Below, in pieces: positions 1 to 11,240 of a stretch of DNA of 64,000 nt (positions within the stretch are counted from its first letter, which is position 1; every line of letters begins with the position of its first letter). The translations under genes were made by a program, and so were the position numbers. This DNA comes from Mactromeris polynyma (lineage: Eukaryota > Mollusca > Bivalvia > Venerida > Mactridae): the NCBI GenBank assembly GCA_032209605.1, contig JASFXZ010000033.1, forward strand, positions 3,279,001 through 3,343,000. Direction: 5' to 3'. Under the pieces are notes generated by a model. It saw only the letters and a program-made list of their open reading frames with translations. It did no database searches and was not told the origin of the DNA.

Positions 1-106
1 CGGTTCTACTATTAGACATTAATGAAAGATATGACCTTTTTAAATCGGGACACAACTTTGTATTCTATGTATATACACACGGGTTATGATAGACGACCAT
101 ACTTAC

Positions 107-3100
107 CACTGAGACACGTGTTGTCTGAAGCGTTGTAACTGTAACCATCACGACATGTCCTACAAATGTCCTGAAAACAAAAAAATCACTGTAGAAGTTC
201 AAAATACGTCGGACTGTTTTATATCGATCTCAGCATGAACACAATACTGTAAATACCTGTATATCGAACATTTTATAATTATGTTTCTTTAATCAAATTA
301 TGATAACATTTTATTCATGTCATTTACAAATATTTCAAAACTTGATATACATATGATTTCAATTTTATTAGTTATTATGTCGATTTTCCTAGTTTGAAAC
401 CATGTCCATGTATAATAACATGTTTTATTATATCCTTATGCCATTTTGGTTCGTTGAATATGTAAAAAACAGAAATATATGTACAATATGTTCATACTCT
501 AAAAGTAATCTTGAGGATAAAAAATAATTACCAATACTCCTCCAAAAATAAATACTTTGTTATAACATAATTATATTATTCATTGTTTAAAGTATAGCAT
601 TACAGTGAGCATAATCATATCTTTCCAAGTATAATAATTATTGCCATGTTTGGTGTAGTTTCGTATCTTTTAAAGTAATCGGATCTTCAAATGCCAATAG
701 TGACGCAATTGTTAAAGGCAAGCTAATATAATACTGATATTTGAAGCAAGTTCATCCATCAATTGTGTTTGTGTCTTATGTACGTTTTGATTTCATTATT
801 GTTTACGCGTATATGTATTTCTCTTGTCTCCTTATACTTTTAGGGTGGCCACGCAATTGTGGCATGTGGGAATGCTGAACTTCTTCATTCAGTACTTAAA
901 TTTCACATTTTTATTCCTTTTATAGTAAGCAGATTTGAGCATTTACCGATGTATTGATCTTTGTTGTCTGATAGATCTAAAATGTCGAAGAAACTAAATC
1001 GAGCACGCGGCGGTGAGGGACATACGGACATTTGCATAACTGTATATGTTTTTTGTCGACCTACAGGATATAAATGATGTTAAACGCAAAGAACCTTCGT
1101 AAAATCAAATTACGGAATTTCTTGATTACACAAAATACCTCTGTGTATAATACGTAATTAATAATAAACTTTATTTATTGAAGATAACTCATTAAAACAT
1201 GCATATAAAACAGAGAGAATACGTAACTACGGGGAACGCCACATACACAAGACAATACCTCCCCACGCAGACCTCAGGAAATATAACAATCCACAAAACA
1301 TAATGCAATTAAGGAGGACAAACGGTACACATATTAAGGAACAGAGGCACAAGGAATGGCCCAACAGACCATAAGGGAAGGGGAGGGGGGAATTAATGGA
1401 TGGAAAAGCTCACAGGACAATTCAAGACAACTGGCCACAATAGGCCACAATTGGGCAGGAAACACTCTGAACACTGTATAAAGCGACAGAATTGCATATG
1501 GGAAAGGGAAACATAAAACATTCATAACACAAACAGAAACAACAATCATACCAAGTCGCCAGATCTCAATGTTATTACAGGCGAGATTGGAGGCGACCGT
1601 ATCCCCTCGCAATCTGCATGAACTGGAACAGACCCTTGCGCAAGAATGGATGAATATTCCCCAAGGTTTCATCCGAAACTACCTTCTGTCGATGACACAA
1701 AGGTGTGTGCATGTCGTAAGCGCCATGGGATGAAACACGAGGTTTTAGTTACTCGGTGTACGGATTTTATTGCGATTCGGTGACTTTTCACAATGTTGGG
1801 ATTTCGCGTTATGTCATTTTGTGAATTCGGATTTTACAGTGATGTTTTTATTTATTCAGTTTTATATGTATTTGTTGATCAATTGCAAATAAATTTCTAA
1901 GAAGTACGTATGATGCGGTGAAATAATTATATTCCAAATTTGAACGAAATCCGCTCACCAGTAATCCAGTTATACCGAATTATATAAGTGTCGGGTTAGA
2001 AGTGGCTCTAAGTTATAAACTATACTCAAATTGCTAAATCAATAAATCATAACATCTCATTTTCAAAATCTGAAGTAACAATACGTATGAACGATAGAAT
2101 AAATAATTACATGCATAATACAATGCCTCCCCACACATACAAAAACATATTAGGCACCGAGGAGATGCTAGAGTCGATTTGGAAATAGTGGTGCAAGGAA
2201 TGGTCTGTACGGCCACAAAGAACAACTAGAGAGAATTTATTGGGACAAATAGGGGGAAATCATTATTGGATGGAATATATCCCTGAACAAGTCAAGATAA
2301 TCAGTATTAATAGGACGAAATGGGGGAAAGAACATGAAGCATGTGATACACGAATAATCATGAGAGATGAAAGAAGTGCTAATGCGGAACGGGGAACTTA
2401 ACAAACATCCAAAAACTTAAATAGAAAAAAATAACAGTACAGCGATTTACAGCCTTGGAAATGTCAGGAAAAATAGAGGGAGTGTAGACGGCTAGCTTAC
2501 CTCGCCATTAATCGCTATATGGTCATTAGAACAAATGAAATTTAATAACTAGATAAAAGTGACAAAATTTAAAGTATATAATTCAATACATGAAGAAGCA
2601 AATAACGTCTATACTAAAGACACATACATATTGTGTAAACTAATCATCAAGATAGAAATTTGAGCAGAATTTTCAAACATAGGACATATTTTTCTTTCTG
2701 TAAATTATAATACGTTATCCTGATTTAGGTGATGATGATTCGCCATATGTACTTTTATACAATAATTTAAAGAAAGCAATTTTAAAAGCGTTCAAATATT
2801 GCTTCTGTCTAATTTCTACGGGAATTTCATTCCATACCACCATACCAGAATAACCGAACGTGCGTTTCAAATAGTGGGTACGTGGTATTTTACATGTTAA
2901 ATCTTCTTTTGTTTCCGATCGTAGTTTATATTTATTGTTGTTAGATTTTTAATATATAATTATATATCTCGAGAATAAAGACAGAAACTTTGGAAAATAA
3001 AAGCTAAAGATAAAGGTCAATTTCTATTCACAACAAAATACTCATCAATGCGAGGTCGTTTTTAAGTAAACATAGATCTGTGTACTCACCAAGTCATTTG

Positions 3101-3374
3101 CCGCATACTTCCATCCACATCCAGTCATTGTGCTTGTTGCGAAGGCAGAATATGTGATACAGCGTTGAGACACTTCATCGAACAAGACAGAACAGCAATT
3201 GTCTTTGGCGCAAAGAATCGAACATGCTGTAGGAGACATGATGCCATAGACGTCGCGGATAACGCCATTGTATAGCTGATAACACGCGTCTGTTACGTAG
3301 AAAGAATGTTTACGACATGCCCCAAAAACTAAACCGAAATGCATGAGAATCATGTACTTTTTTATTACCAACAT
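107..3374 (-). CDS. Secreted PAN/apple-domain protein, copy 1 (5' part of gene; last exon outside window)
   Basis: Two coding exons on the minus strand: 3374..3090 and 170..107. Exon 1 starts with a likely signal peptide (MLVIKKYMILMHFGLVFGA) and continues into a cysteine-rich PAN/apple-like module with the motifs ACYQLYNGVI, CSILCAKDNCC and CITYSAF. It ends at a strong GTGAGT donor after GAC TTG (phase 0). Exon 2 (64 bp) is bounded by CAG and GTAAGT and encodes an EGF-like stretch (DICRTCRDGYSYNASDNTC). It ends with one extra base, which joins in phase to the second PAN exon seen in copy 2 (23369..23116). The matching last exon of copy 1 would lie left of base 1. I chose the ATG at 3374 because it gives the signal peptide; an upstream in-frame ATG at 3443 exists. 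PAN modules bind protein or carbohydrate; the function here is unknown. Confidence 0.7.
1212..1550 (+). repeat. Dispersed repeat family A, copy 1a
   Basis: Begins GAGAGAATACGTAACTACGG, followed by GGAACGCCACATACACAAG, CCTCCCCACGCAGACCTC and ATTAAGGAGGAC. The same ordered blocks occur at 2087-2490, 6315-6530 (inverted), 29933-30345, 33458-33560 and 42190-42510. Here it abuts the Tc1-like remnant at 1551 and replaces the DNA found at 25380-26160 in copy 2. No coding capacity is recognised. Confidence 0.8.
1551..2013 (+). mobile_element. Tc1/mariner-like element, 3' half (copy 1)
   Basis: The plus strand encodes a degraded Tc1-type transposase C-terminus (SPDLN, RNLHELEQTLAQEW, IPQGFIRN, QRCVHVVSA), followed by an AT-rich tail and a right terminal inverted repeat ending at 2013, with TA next (2014-2015). 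It is the same element as 25701-26625 in copy 2; the left half is lost here at the family A insertion. Confidence 0.75.
2087..2490 (+). repeat. Dispersed repeat family A, copy 1b
   Basis: Contains GCCTCCCCACACA, GCACCGAGGAGATGC, AAAGAACAACTAGAG and the 3' block GGGGAACTTAACAAACATCC...AGCGATTTACAGCCTTGGAA. The 3' block recurs at 30250-30325. It is diverged from the other copies. Confidence 0.65.
2491..3089. other. AT-rich intron of the PAN gene (copy 1), no further feature
   Basis: Non-coding on both strands by inspection. It lies between PAN exon 1 (3374..3090) and the repeats to the left. No RNA gene, repeat or conserved motif recognised. Confidence 0.5.
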
Positions 3375-3452
3375 GATCCAAGTAGTTTCTCTTCGATAAC
3401 TGTGAAACAACTGACAGAGTATTATATCCGTATAATACCACATTCAGCAAAT

Positions 3453-3762
3453 CCCTGCATTCTGATTGGCTAATTGGAGGCGTTTACACATACATGCACG
3501 TCTAAATTTAATTGTATTGATGACGTAACTTAATTCTGCATCCTGATTGGCTAATCGGAGGCGTTTATACATGCATGCACGTCCAAATTTAATTGTATTG
3601 ATGACGTAACTTAATTCTGCATCCTGATTGGCTAATCGGAGGCGTTTATACATGCATGCACGTCCAAATTTAATTGTATTGATGACGTAACCTAATTCTG
3701 CATTCTGATTGGCTAATCGGAGGCGTTTAAACATGTACGAACGTCCATATTTCATTGACGGT
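3453..3762. repeat. 81-bp tandem array with CCAAT and CRE-like motifs
   Basis: Four units start near 3455, 3535, 3616 and 3697 (spacing 80-81 bp). Each unit carries CTGATTGGCTAAT (an inverted CCAAT box), GGAGGCGTTTA and, in the first three, ATTGATGACGTAAC (CRE-like). The array lies directly upstream of the PAN exon on the minus strand, so it may be a reiterated promoter. The period is a multiple of three, so the minus strand reads open through the units, which is not evidence of coding. Confidence 0.85.
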
Positions 3763-4454
3763 ACTACTTTCGACCTAAATCTAAGGTAAACAATATGAAC
3801 AAGTTGGGTGCAATATTTTCTCAAGCAACACATATATTGTGTTTTTATTTGCAAATTCACCACATATTTTAGAAACAAGTTTACATCGAGGTATTATTAG
3901 TTACATCGTTTTGCCTTGGAAATGATCTGCAGTAAAATGATAATATCATTGGATGTTTTATTTAATAACAAACATACATAATTAATAAATTAATTATGGG
4001 TGTGTATTGCTTTTCTTAAATGTCGTGTTTGAATGAAGGTATTGAATGACAATCGTTTTTCCTAGTATTATATTGAGACACATAAAGTAGGGGGATAGTT
4101 GTTACACGGGGCAAATTGTTACACATAAAGTACGTATGGTGGCATATTACTGCCATCAGTTAACATGATAACGTTCGCGAATTGTTTCGAGTTAACCAAT
4201 TAATTATCGCGAACATAATCTAGCTATCTAGTTAATATTCGTTATACTTTTTCGGTTTACGATAAATATCATAAGACTAGAAACAGGGTTGAAAGTGCCC
4301 AGACATGCCACCTTTTACCTTTTTATGATGTATTACAAGAACAGGGTTATCTAGTTATGGTTTGCGAATTGCACTTAATAAGTAACATAATATATAGTTA
4401 ACTAGATAAGATTCGTATCAAACTAGTACCAGTCGGACCGTGAAACGTGCATGA

Positions 4455-4745
4455 ACAATTAACATCACAAACTCTACCATTCACAATACGTAAACCACTC
4501 TAAACAAAAATCAATTAACATCACAAACTCTACCATTCACAATACGTAAACCACTCTAAACAAAAATCAATTAACATCACAAACTCTACCATTCACAATA
4601 CGTAAACCACTCTAAACAAAAATCAATTAACATCACAAACTCTACCATTCACAATACGTAAACCACTCTATACAAAAATCAATTAACATCACAAACTCTA
4701 CCATTCACAATACGTAAACCACTCTAAACAAAAATCAATTAACAA
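4455..4745. repeat. 56-bp tandem array (five units)
   Basis: Unit begins CAATTAACATCACAAACTC and contains ATACGTAAACCACTC. Starts are at 4456, 4512, 4568, 4624 and 4680, plus a partial at 4736. Copy 2 of the segmental duplication has a single, slightly shortened unit (27163-27222), so the array expanded in copy 1 or collapsed in copy 2. Confidence 0.93.
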
Positions 4746-5382
4746 AGCCGCTAATCAAGGGAGATCATTATTGATATTTATCAAGGAAAGGTGCACATGG
4801 CGGCATTACCTATTTGTTTCAATCTTCTCAGTTGCTCTTCGATAGTTTCAATCCAAATTGCATTTGATTTTACAAAAAAAGACCTTCTGTTAGTTTGATA
4901 TTGACATGTTTCTTTTAAACCGAAAATAGCTGATTTTATACATCAAAACGAAAGTAGGGATTTAGACAAGTCGAAGAGGATTTTCTAATTTATCGTTTTG
5001 ATATACGAACATAGAATATTATGGCATTATCTTTTAATGTGTTTTCATCTAAGATATCATCAAATTCAACAGTTGCTGCCTATAATTCTTCAGTGACAGC
5101 GAATTTTCTTAGAAGTCAGGAGAATTAAATGTCTCATAGTTTGCAAATTGTGGTAAATTCAGTGAAATACAAATATTGTCGTCGGCAAGAATATCATTTC
5201 TTACCAAATATGTAAATAAATGTTTTACATACGTCCATTATATAAAATTTGTAATATCGCTTTAAATATGAGTTTTAGTTTCCTTACATGCGATGACGTA
5301 AATCTCTTATCTCTGTATTACTTGAATAGTATTGCGGTAAGTACAACGTAGACAAGTCGTTTGACAAGCAAGCGCTAACATA

Positions 5383-5910
5383 ATGTTTGTTCTGAAAGCG
5401 ATTACGATTATCAGTGTAGTTGTGGGCTGTATACGTGGCCCAAGTATGTCAAAGGACGAACACAGGTGTGAATGCGACACAGTGGAAGAAGAACTTGCTT
5501 CACTGAAGGAAAGACTATAAAAGCTTGAGAAACAGAATCAAGGACATCTACAGAACGAGCCAGGAGCTAGCTGTGCGCTATTATCAGGTTTTATATTTCA
5601 TCACTTTGGTTTTAGCTCTACTGGTCATAGAGATTATGTCATGGCGAATTGTCTGTCGTGTGGGCGTGTGTCCGTCCGTGCGTCAGTCTGTTAACTTTTC
5701 ATTCAAACGGCATCTCTTCTGAAACTGCAAGGCCGATTAAATATACTTTAACCTCGTTGTATTTCAAGTCAATACAACGTCTATGTATGCCTCAATATTT
5801 CAGAGATTACAGAGGACAATGCCGAAATCAAGGATGTGCCGGAGAGGTTTGTTGTTGAGGTGGATGTTGAACAGGAAATTATCGCCATAAAACAAGCAGA
5901 CGGTAGTTAA
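5383..5910 (+). pseudogene. Short-chain collagen C4-like gene, copy 1, dead 5' fragment
   Basis: Same exon 1 as copy 2 (signal peptide MFVLKAITIISVVVGC, then DEHRCECDTVEEELASLKER). Codon 46 is TAA (5518-5520), where copy 2 has CAA. Exon 2 (from 5804, after ATATTTCAG) matches copy 2 exon 2 but ends in an in-frame TAA (AGT TAA), where copy 2 has AGT TTA CAG. Exons 3-6 are not found downstream. The intron between the two exons holds the same pearl-like insertion as copy 2, so that insertion predates the duplication. Confidence 0.85.
5560..5770 (+). mobile_element. Pearl-like (non-autonomous Helitron-like) repeat, copy 1
   Basis: Begins TTTTAGCTCTACTGGTCATA and continues ATGTCATGGCGAATTGTC, a degenerate GTCCGTCC microsatellite, then CTCTTCTGAAACTGCAAGGC. 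This block order is typical of the bivalve pearl-type repeats, in which a tetranucleotide run is followed by ~160-bp core units. It sits in intron 1 of the C4-like gene, as in copy 2. Assignment is by memory of the family. Confidence 0.55.
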
Positions 5911-5915
5911 CAACA

Positions 5916-7360
5916 TTATGCGGATTTTTTCCTTTCTTTATCTTTCCAATGTATACTCTGGGTACATGTATTTTCGTCCTTTAGTTTACAACCATACGGC
6001 TATTTTCATATTAAATATTTTGCATCGCAGTTAACACATACCACCGTCTGTCTTTAATATAGAAAGCACTGACAAGTTTTGAACATATCAGAAAAGGAAT
6101 CAATAATGAAGATATTGTATAGTCTGACTCATTTTAATTAAAGTGAAGCGGCTTTTGTCTTTGGGAAATAATAAAGTAGTCTCAATATTTAAGAAATGAA
6201 ACAGTGTGCTGGGCAAGTTCAACACAGAGTTCAACACATTGTAACATTGACGACACCTTTGGTCGGTGACATATACGCAGTACAAAATTCAAATAATACT
6301 TACCACATTATGTGTTATATAGACACTGTTTGTCCTCTTTGATTCTCCTTAATTATCCCTTAGAGTCGACCAGGCCATTCCTTGTGCCCCTGTTCCCTTG
6401 CGTATTTACCCTTGCGCCTCCTCAAATGCCTTATGTTTTGTGGACTGTTAATTCCCCGGAGGTCAGTGTTGTCTTATGTATGTGGCGTTCACTGTAGCAA
6501 CTTATTCCTTCTCGTTCCATATACTCATCAGAAAACAACATGGCATTGCAATATTGGCTTAACGTTCAAAGTTCGAAATCAGTGCAGTTGTGTGTGGAGA
6601 TGAATTTACCTGATTATGGTCTCTGCACTAGGTCCAATTTCTGATGAATCTGCTGTGACTGTCAATTGACGTATTTTACGCCTTACCGAAACTGAAAGTA
6701 TTCAAAAGCAATTCTGTATTTCAAGTCTAAAAGCAATTATGTGTTAAGTTCTCATTGCCCATCTGTTTAATAAAGGAGACATTTAAGACTATATGGCTCG
6801 TAACATTTGGAACAATAGCCACACATTTATTTATCCTATTTATTTTGATGAAACGTGTCTTTGTTTTTATTACTGACAACTGTAATAACTATCCAATGTT
6901 CATTTATGTAGCCATTTAAATTTAAATAACATTTTGCTTCCAAATTCGTGCGCATTGGAACGGCGTTTTCGTGCCATAGATTGATACAACGCCCAAAGAC
7001 ACATGTGACATTACATTAGTACCACAGGAGGTTTTTACCAGCGCATATTTTGATGAACTGCATCAATTCTGAACGCATTTTCAAAAAGTAGGCGTTATTT
7101 TAAAGATAAATTATTCATGCGTAGAATGTGGTGCATATCTTGGACATATTTTGATGTTTGAAGCTTGAATTTGGCCGCGGAAAGAGGTCAGGTGTGAAAA
7201 GCGTGAGACTCCTATATAATATATAAATATAGAAGGGGCAAAGTGAGAGAACTCTAGATGGGAAATAAAAGGAAAGCTTGTGAAAATACCTGTGGTCAGT
7301 ACTATCTCTATCATTATAACACCGAGCGTAGGAAAGAAAGCAATTAGTACTATTTAAACA
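5916..7360. other. Intergenic, no gene recognised
   Basis: Apart from the family A copy (6315-6530), I see no coding exon with credible splice sites. Around 7200-7290 an AT-rich stretch followed by AGAAGGGGCAAAGTGAGAGAACTCTAG resembles the terminal motif of the MITE and 25-bp array found at 52.8-53.7 kb. Confidence 0.4.
6315..6530 (-). repeat. Dispersed repeat family A, inverted copy
   Basis: The plus strand reads TGCGCCTCCTCAAATGCC, ATGTTTTGTGGACTGTTAAT, CCCGGAGGTCAG, CTTATGTATGTGGCGTTC and AGCAACTTATTCC. This is the reverse complement, block for block, of the copies at 1212 and 29933. Confidence 0.75.
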
Positions 7361-7364
7361 ACAT

Positions 7365-7450
7365 GTGTATGTCGCGACCGGGACACGAACACGTGACCTA
7401 TCGCACCCCAGACGAACTTTCTACCACTGATACACAGGGCTTGTGTTTGC
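7365..7450 (-). repeat. tRNA-derived SINE head (minus strand)
   Basis: Minus strand reads ATCAGTGGTAGAAAGTTCG (A-box-like), then about 30 nt later GTGTTCGTGTCCCGG (B-box-like). It does not fold into a clean cloverleaf, so it looks SINE-like, not a tRNA gene. Confidence 0.4.
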
Positions 7451-7479
7451 AACAATACATTTAATTCCAAACTGGGGGG

Positions 7480-7760
7480 GAAACATGAGAACAAATGCTT
7501 CGCACTTGAGGCACGCATCGCCGAGTAGGGGGAGGTGGGGGATGGAGTATTCCGCTCCATTAAGGGGGTCCGGGGGACCTCCTCCGGAATTGTTTTACAA
7601 TATATGTGAGAAATGGTACATTCTCGTGCATTTCAGGGTCTAAATTACAGGATGTATGAGAATTACCCGAGTATGGGGTTGGTACGGGAAGGGGATATTC
7701 CCCTCCCTTAAAGGTATGAAATGATGCCTTCTAGTGCATTTCGGGGTCGAAATTTTGTGG
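7480..7760 (+). repeat. Dispersed repeat family B (two sub-units)
   Basis: Two similar sub-units carry GTGAGAAATGGTACATTC...GTGCATTTCAGGGTC and GAAATGATGCCTTC...GTGCATTTCGGGGTCGAAATT. The reverse complement (CCCCGAAATGCACCAGAAG) occurs twice at 49098-49430 inside CPSF3 intron 1. The G-rich GGGGTCCGGGGGACC motif precedes it. Confidence 0.6.
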
Positions 7761-7934
7761 ATTATGGTACAATGAAATAGTGTTGATTTCATGCTGATTT
7801 GGCAGAAGTTTGCTATTTTTTAATGTCCAAAATGAACAAGATCAGGGAGCACACCTATAAACTGCACAAACAGGTTTTGGTATGCTCCTTGAAATACAAT
7901 AAATGTGTTGATCATCTCCCACATAAAATAATTG

Positions 7935-8130
7935 TCAACGACAATAACTGAAGTGGTAGATCATCGGCCTTCAGAACAGGAGGTCAGGGTTCGAGCCATG
8001 CCAGAGACAGTAGTTTACGGTATTGCAACTGATAGTTGTCTCCCACCTCTTTTGCATGTGTGAAGGTTATCCGAGTTACATTTAATATGAAAAATGCTAG
8101 TACTGGTTAGTTACCCGTGAAATGTACGAG
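7935..8130 (+). repeat. tRNA-derived SINE
   Basis: AGTGGTAGATCATCGG (A-box-like) and AGGGTTCGAGCCATG (B-box-like) are followed by a body with TGTGTGAAGGTTATCC and GTACTGGTTAGTTACCC. The body motif recurs at 32115-32140 after another tRNA-like head, indicating one SINE family. Confidence 0.55.
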
Positions 8131-8170
8131 ACTGCACGCTTTTCATATGGGTTTCCGGCGGCGAAGTAAA

Positions 8171-9240
8171 ATAAGCCTAAAGTGTCTAGCATGGAAACAG
8201 TTTTATATTTTATTATTTCTTTTTTAATATATGATAACAAAACATTTACATATCATAACCACTTCAATTTAGTTATAGAAACTCTTTTTAGCATTTAGTG
8301 TGTTACCATCGTCACTTGGCATTCATCCGTTAAGTGTGTGCAATAGTCTGATGTCACATTATCATTTATTTTACCTTTATTTTAACCCTTTTTAAAATAT
8401 GAAAGTAGTCTTGTTCTGGAAAACTGCGTTCGACTTGGGGGCCAGGGCACTTGTCGTACACTTAAACCTCTTTTTTCTGTAATTTACATTTATACAGCTA
8501 CCCTTGGAAATAGTTGGAATTTATAAAACACCATGTTACAACACTTACGGCAAAAGTGATTAAAGAACATAATATGTGGTAAGTGATGCATAATTCAATT
8601 GATAAAATAAACATGAAACGATTCTATTGAGCAAATGTTGTGTCATGCCGTCCGTATAAAGCAGCCCTTGCTGTTGACATGTGCAGCTTTCTGGGATAAA
8701 TATCAAGAATGATCTCCCTTGATTATTTATCACCAAAACTGTTTGTTTATATACATGTAATTAAATTTAAACATTTGAAAATGCACTATATAACATCATG
8801 TGCTCCTGCAAAACCATGCCATTATTTTGTTATTTTGTTATTATGTACATTATGTTGCTCTGAAACTATTTGTATTGTATTGATTATAGGCTTTGTTTAA
8901 GCCATTTCCTCTAACTTGGATTGCATCCATTCCCCACGAAAATGACACCTGTCAAACTGGTCAATAATCAATAATCGATATTGGCTCCATGCTATAATCG
9001 AATATACTCGGATCATTATCATTAGCGAGTAACTTAGCCACCCCACTGTGTTTCGACAGCTTGTTGAAATTGCCTTAGGCAATAGTTTGACTTTTTATAT
9101 TATTGGGGGTTTATAACATCAATGACTTGAACGTGATATTTCAAATATATCTTCAATCACGGCAACAACTAAAATTTCAGTGGAAACTGAAAATGTGTTG
9201 TAAAAATCAATAATACATTTTTGTAAGTAAGTTTGTTTTC
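8171..9240. other. Intergenic, nothing recognised
   Basis: AT-rich DNA with scattered stops in all frames and no recognisable exon, repeat family or RNA gene. Confidence 0.4.
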
Positions 9241-9244
9241 TCAA

Positions 9245-11145
9245 GATCAAGATTTCAAGATTTATTTACACAAAGCATAAGTCCCACGGAAGTAGGAAAC
9301 ATTACCATTACAAACAATATGACATAATGAAAACATATAACGTGTGATAATGGAAAACGGCTACATTAATGTAGTTAATTTACAATCATAGTGTGCAGCC
9401 TTTACTTACAGAACATTTACAATTTGAGAAAAAGAAAAGAAAACAATATATATACACACACATACACACACACACACACACACACGCACACACACGCGCA
9501 TACACATATATACACATATACATATATACATATATACATATACACATATACACACATACATACACACACACATACATACGCGTGCCCGCGCGCACATATC
9601 TACATATACACACATATATATATTTTCCTTTTTACATACAAAAGAAAGCAATCACAAATATTATATAAAATACGTGTAATTTGTGTAAATGTGATACATT
9701 GTGTGAGTGTGTAAAAATATACTTATTTTGGCATTCTATTGTTAAGTTGTTTTAAAATAGTCCATGATTTTTTGTATGGACACTTAAAAAGGTAATGGTA
9801 CTCGTCCCCTAATTCTCTACAATTTGTACATAAACGTTCACAGACAGGTAAGTTTTGCCATCGTCCTGTTTCAATAGGAAGTCTATGATTTCGGGTTTAC
9901 AACGGTATGGAGACAGTTTATTTATAGAGTTACTACGCTCGAATTCGTTCTTTATATATTTGTAAACATTCGTATTTGACGTCTGATTAATTTCAGATCG
10001 CCATGTTTGGATAAAAATATCTTTTAACTTTTGGTATGTTGCTACTAGTAAAACTTTGGCTATATCACAAAGATATCGTTTTACATTGTCTAACCATTGA
10101 CATTTAATTTTATTTTGTGACTCTAATTCAAGTAATATTGTGTACAGTTTGGAAGCCAGTTTAGTGTTATCATTGCTATTGATGTTGTCTATAATTCTTG
10201 TCCAATATGCGATTACTCTATTTTGAATATCAGTTTTAAGTGGAGTTACTCCTAACTCTCCATAAACCATATAAGATGGTGTAGATATTTTTAAGTTAAA
10301 GATGTATTTATAGAATTTGAGTTGTATTTTTTCAAGGACCTCAATGTTGCCATATCCCCAAATTTCACTTCCATACAGTAAAATAGGCTTTATTGTTTTA
10401 TCAAACAATTCTATTTGAGGATCATACGGTAAGAAAAGAGACTTTATCTTTATTAGTAGTGCAAACATGGCTTTATTAGCTTGTTCAACAATATGAATTT
10501 TTGACTTGTAAAATGAACCACTTTTACTGAGGCATAAACCGAGATATTTATAGTTATCAACAGTTTCTAAAACTTCTGTTCCTATAGTAAAGGTTCTATG
10601 TAACCTTGTTCGGCCCTTACTGAATACCATGATTTTTGTTTTGGTAGTATTAACATTAAGTTTCCATTCATCGCAGTATTTTTTGAATTTGTTTAAAGTT
10701 GATTGAAGATCGTTTTCATTATCACTAAAAATTACAGTGTCATCGGCATAAAGCAGTATGAAGAGTTTCAGGTATACATGTGTGTTTTCAATTTCTGCGT
10801 TTATATTTATTCCATTTATGTCAATAGATTGTAAATAGTTCTCAAGATCGTTTAGATATATGGAAAAAAGAAAGGGGGACAAATTTTCCTCTTGTCGTAC
10901 CCCTATGAGACAATCGAAAAAGGAGTAGATCCCTCGGCTGTTACTACTTTAGACTTTATGTTTTGATATAAATGTTTGATAACATTCAGACATTTTCCAT
11001 TGATATTTTCTTTCATAGGTTTCTGCCACAGACCTATTCTCCAAACAGAAACAAAGGCCTGTTTAAAATCCACAAAACAACAGTATAGTTTCTTCTTGTT
11101 TGATTGAACTATGTCAATTAGACTTTTAAGAATAAATATATTGTC
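9245..11145 (-). mobile_element. 5'-truncated, decayed LINE (non-LTR retrotransposon) with reverse transcriptase
   Basis: Minus-strand reading gives, in order: DNIFILKSLIDIV, the RT A-domain region CFVDFKQAF, GVRQEENLSPFLFSIYLNDL, LYADDTVIFSDN (catalytic YADD), TKTKIMVFSKG, YKYLGLCLSKSG, and the thumb/C-terminal KPILLYGSEIWG...GELG. The longest intact stretch is 9809..10882. A frameshift near 10910 and an Asp-to-Val change at the end of the A-domain motif show decay. The 3' end (left side) has a T/A-rich tail, ATAAATCTTGAAATCTTG read on the minus strand. A CA/TA microsatellite lies in the 3' UTR. Jockey/CR1-like by style; clade not resolved. Confidence 0.85.
9450..9625. repeat. CA/TA-rich microsatellite
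   Basis: Runs of CACACA, CATACA, TATACA and CGCGCA. Long apparent reading frames across it are composition artefacts. It lies in the 3' UTR of the minus-strand LINE. Confidence 0.95.
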
Positions 11146-11240
11146 GGTTGTGGATTTTAAACAGGCCTTTGATTCTGTTTGGAGAATAGGAAAGTATGTA
11201 AAAATTAATACTGGTAAATTGTCGCAGATTGTATAAAGAT
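11146..11240 (+). mobile_element. Head-to-head inverted RT fragment of the same LINE family
   Basis: The plus strand encodes VVDFKQAFDSVWRIG, the same RT A-domain region that the minus-strand element encodes about 60-100 bp away. The two reading directions meet at about 11145, forming an inverted repeat around GATTTTAAACAGGCCTTTG. This suggests twin-primed insertion or two fragments inserted back to back. Confidence 0.7.

Larger units (their letters stand above)
1..5915. repeat. Segmental duplication, copy 1
   Basis: Base 1 onward matches base 24151 onward almost letter for letter for about 1.2 kb. Collinear similarity then resumes at 1551-2107 (to 26160-26715), 4340-5240 (to 27048-27740) and 5260-5910 (to 29145-31084, with insertions in copy 2). 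Differences are single-base changes and short indels spread over both copies. Copy 1 carries a family A insertion near 1212-1550, an expanded 81-bp array and an expanded 56-bp array that copy 2 lacks. The left edge lies outside the window. Confidence 0.93.

Noticed and set aside
3444..3878. 144-codon minus-strand frame with repeated peptide KRLRLANQ..ELSYVINTIKF
   Set aside because: Produced by the 81-bp tandem array whose period is a multiple of three; upstream promoter-like DNA, not a gene.
9386..9714. Several overlapping frames rich in His/Thr/Tyr or Cys/Val
   Set aside because: Translations of a CA/TA microsatellite; open on both strands because of low complexity.
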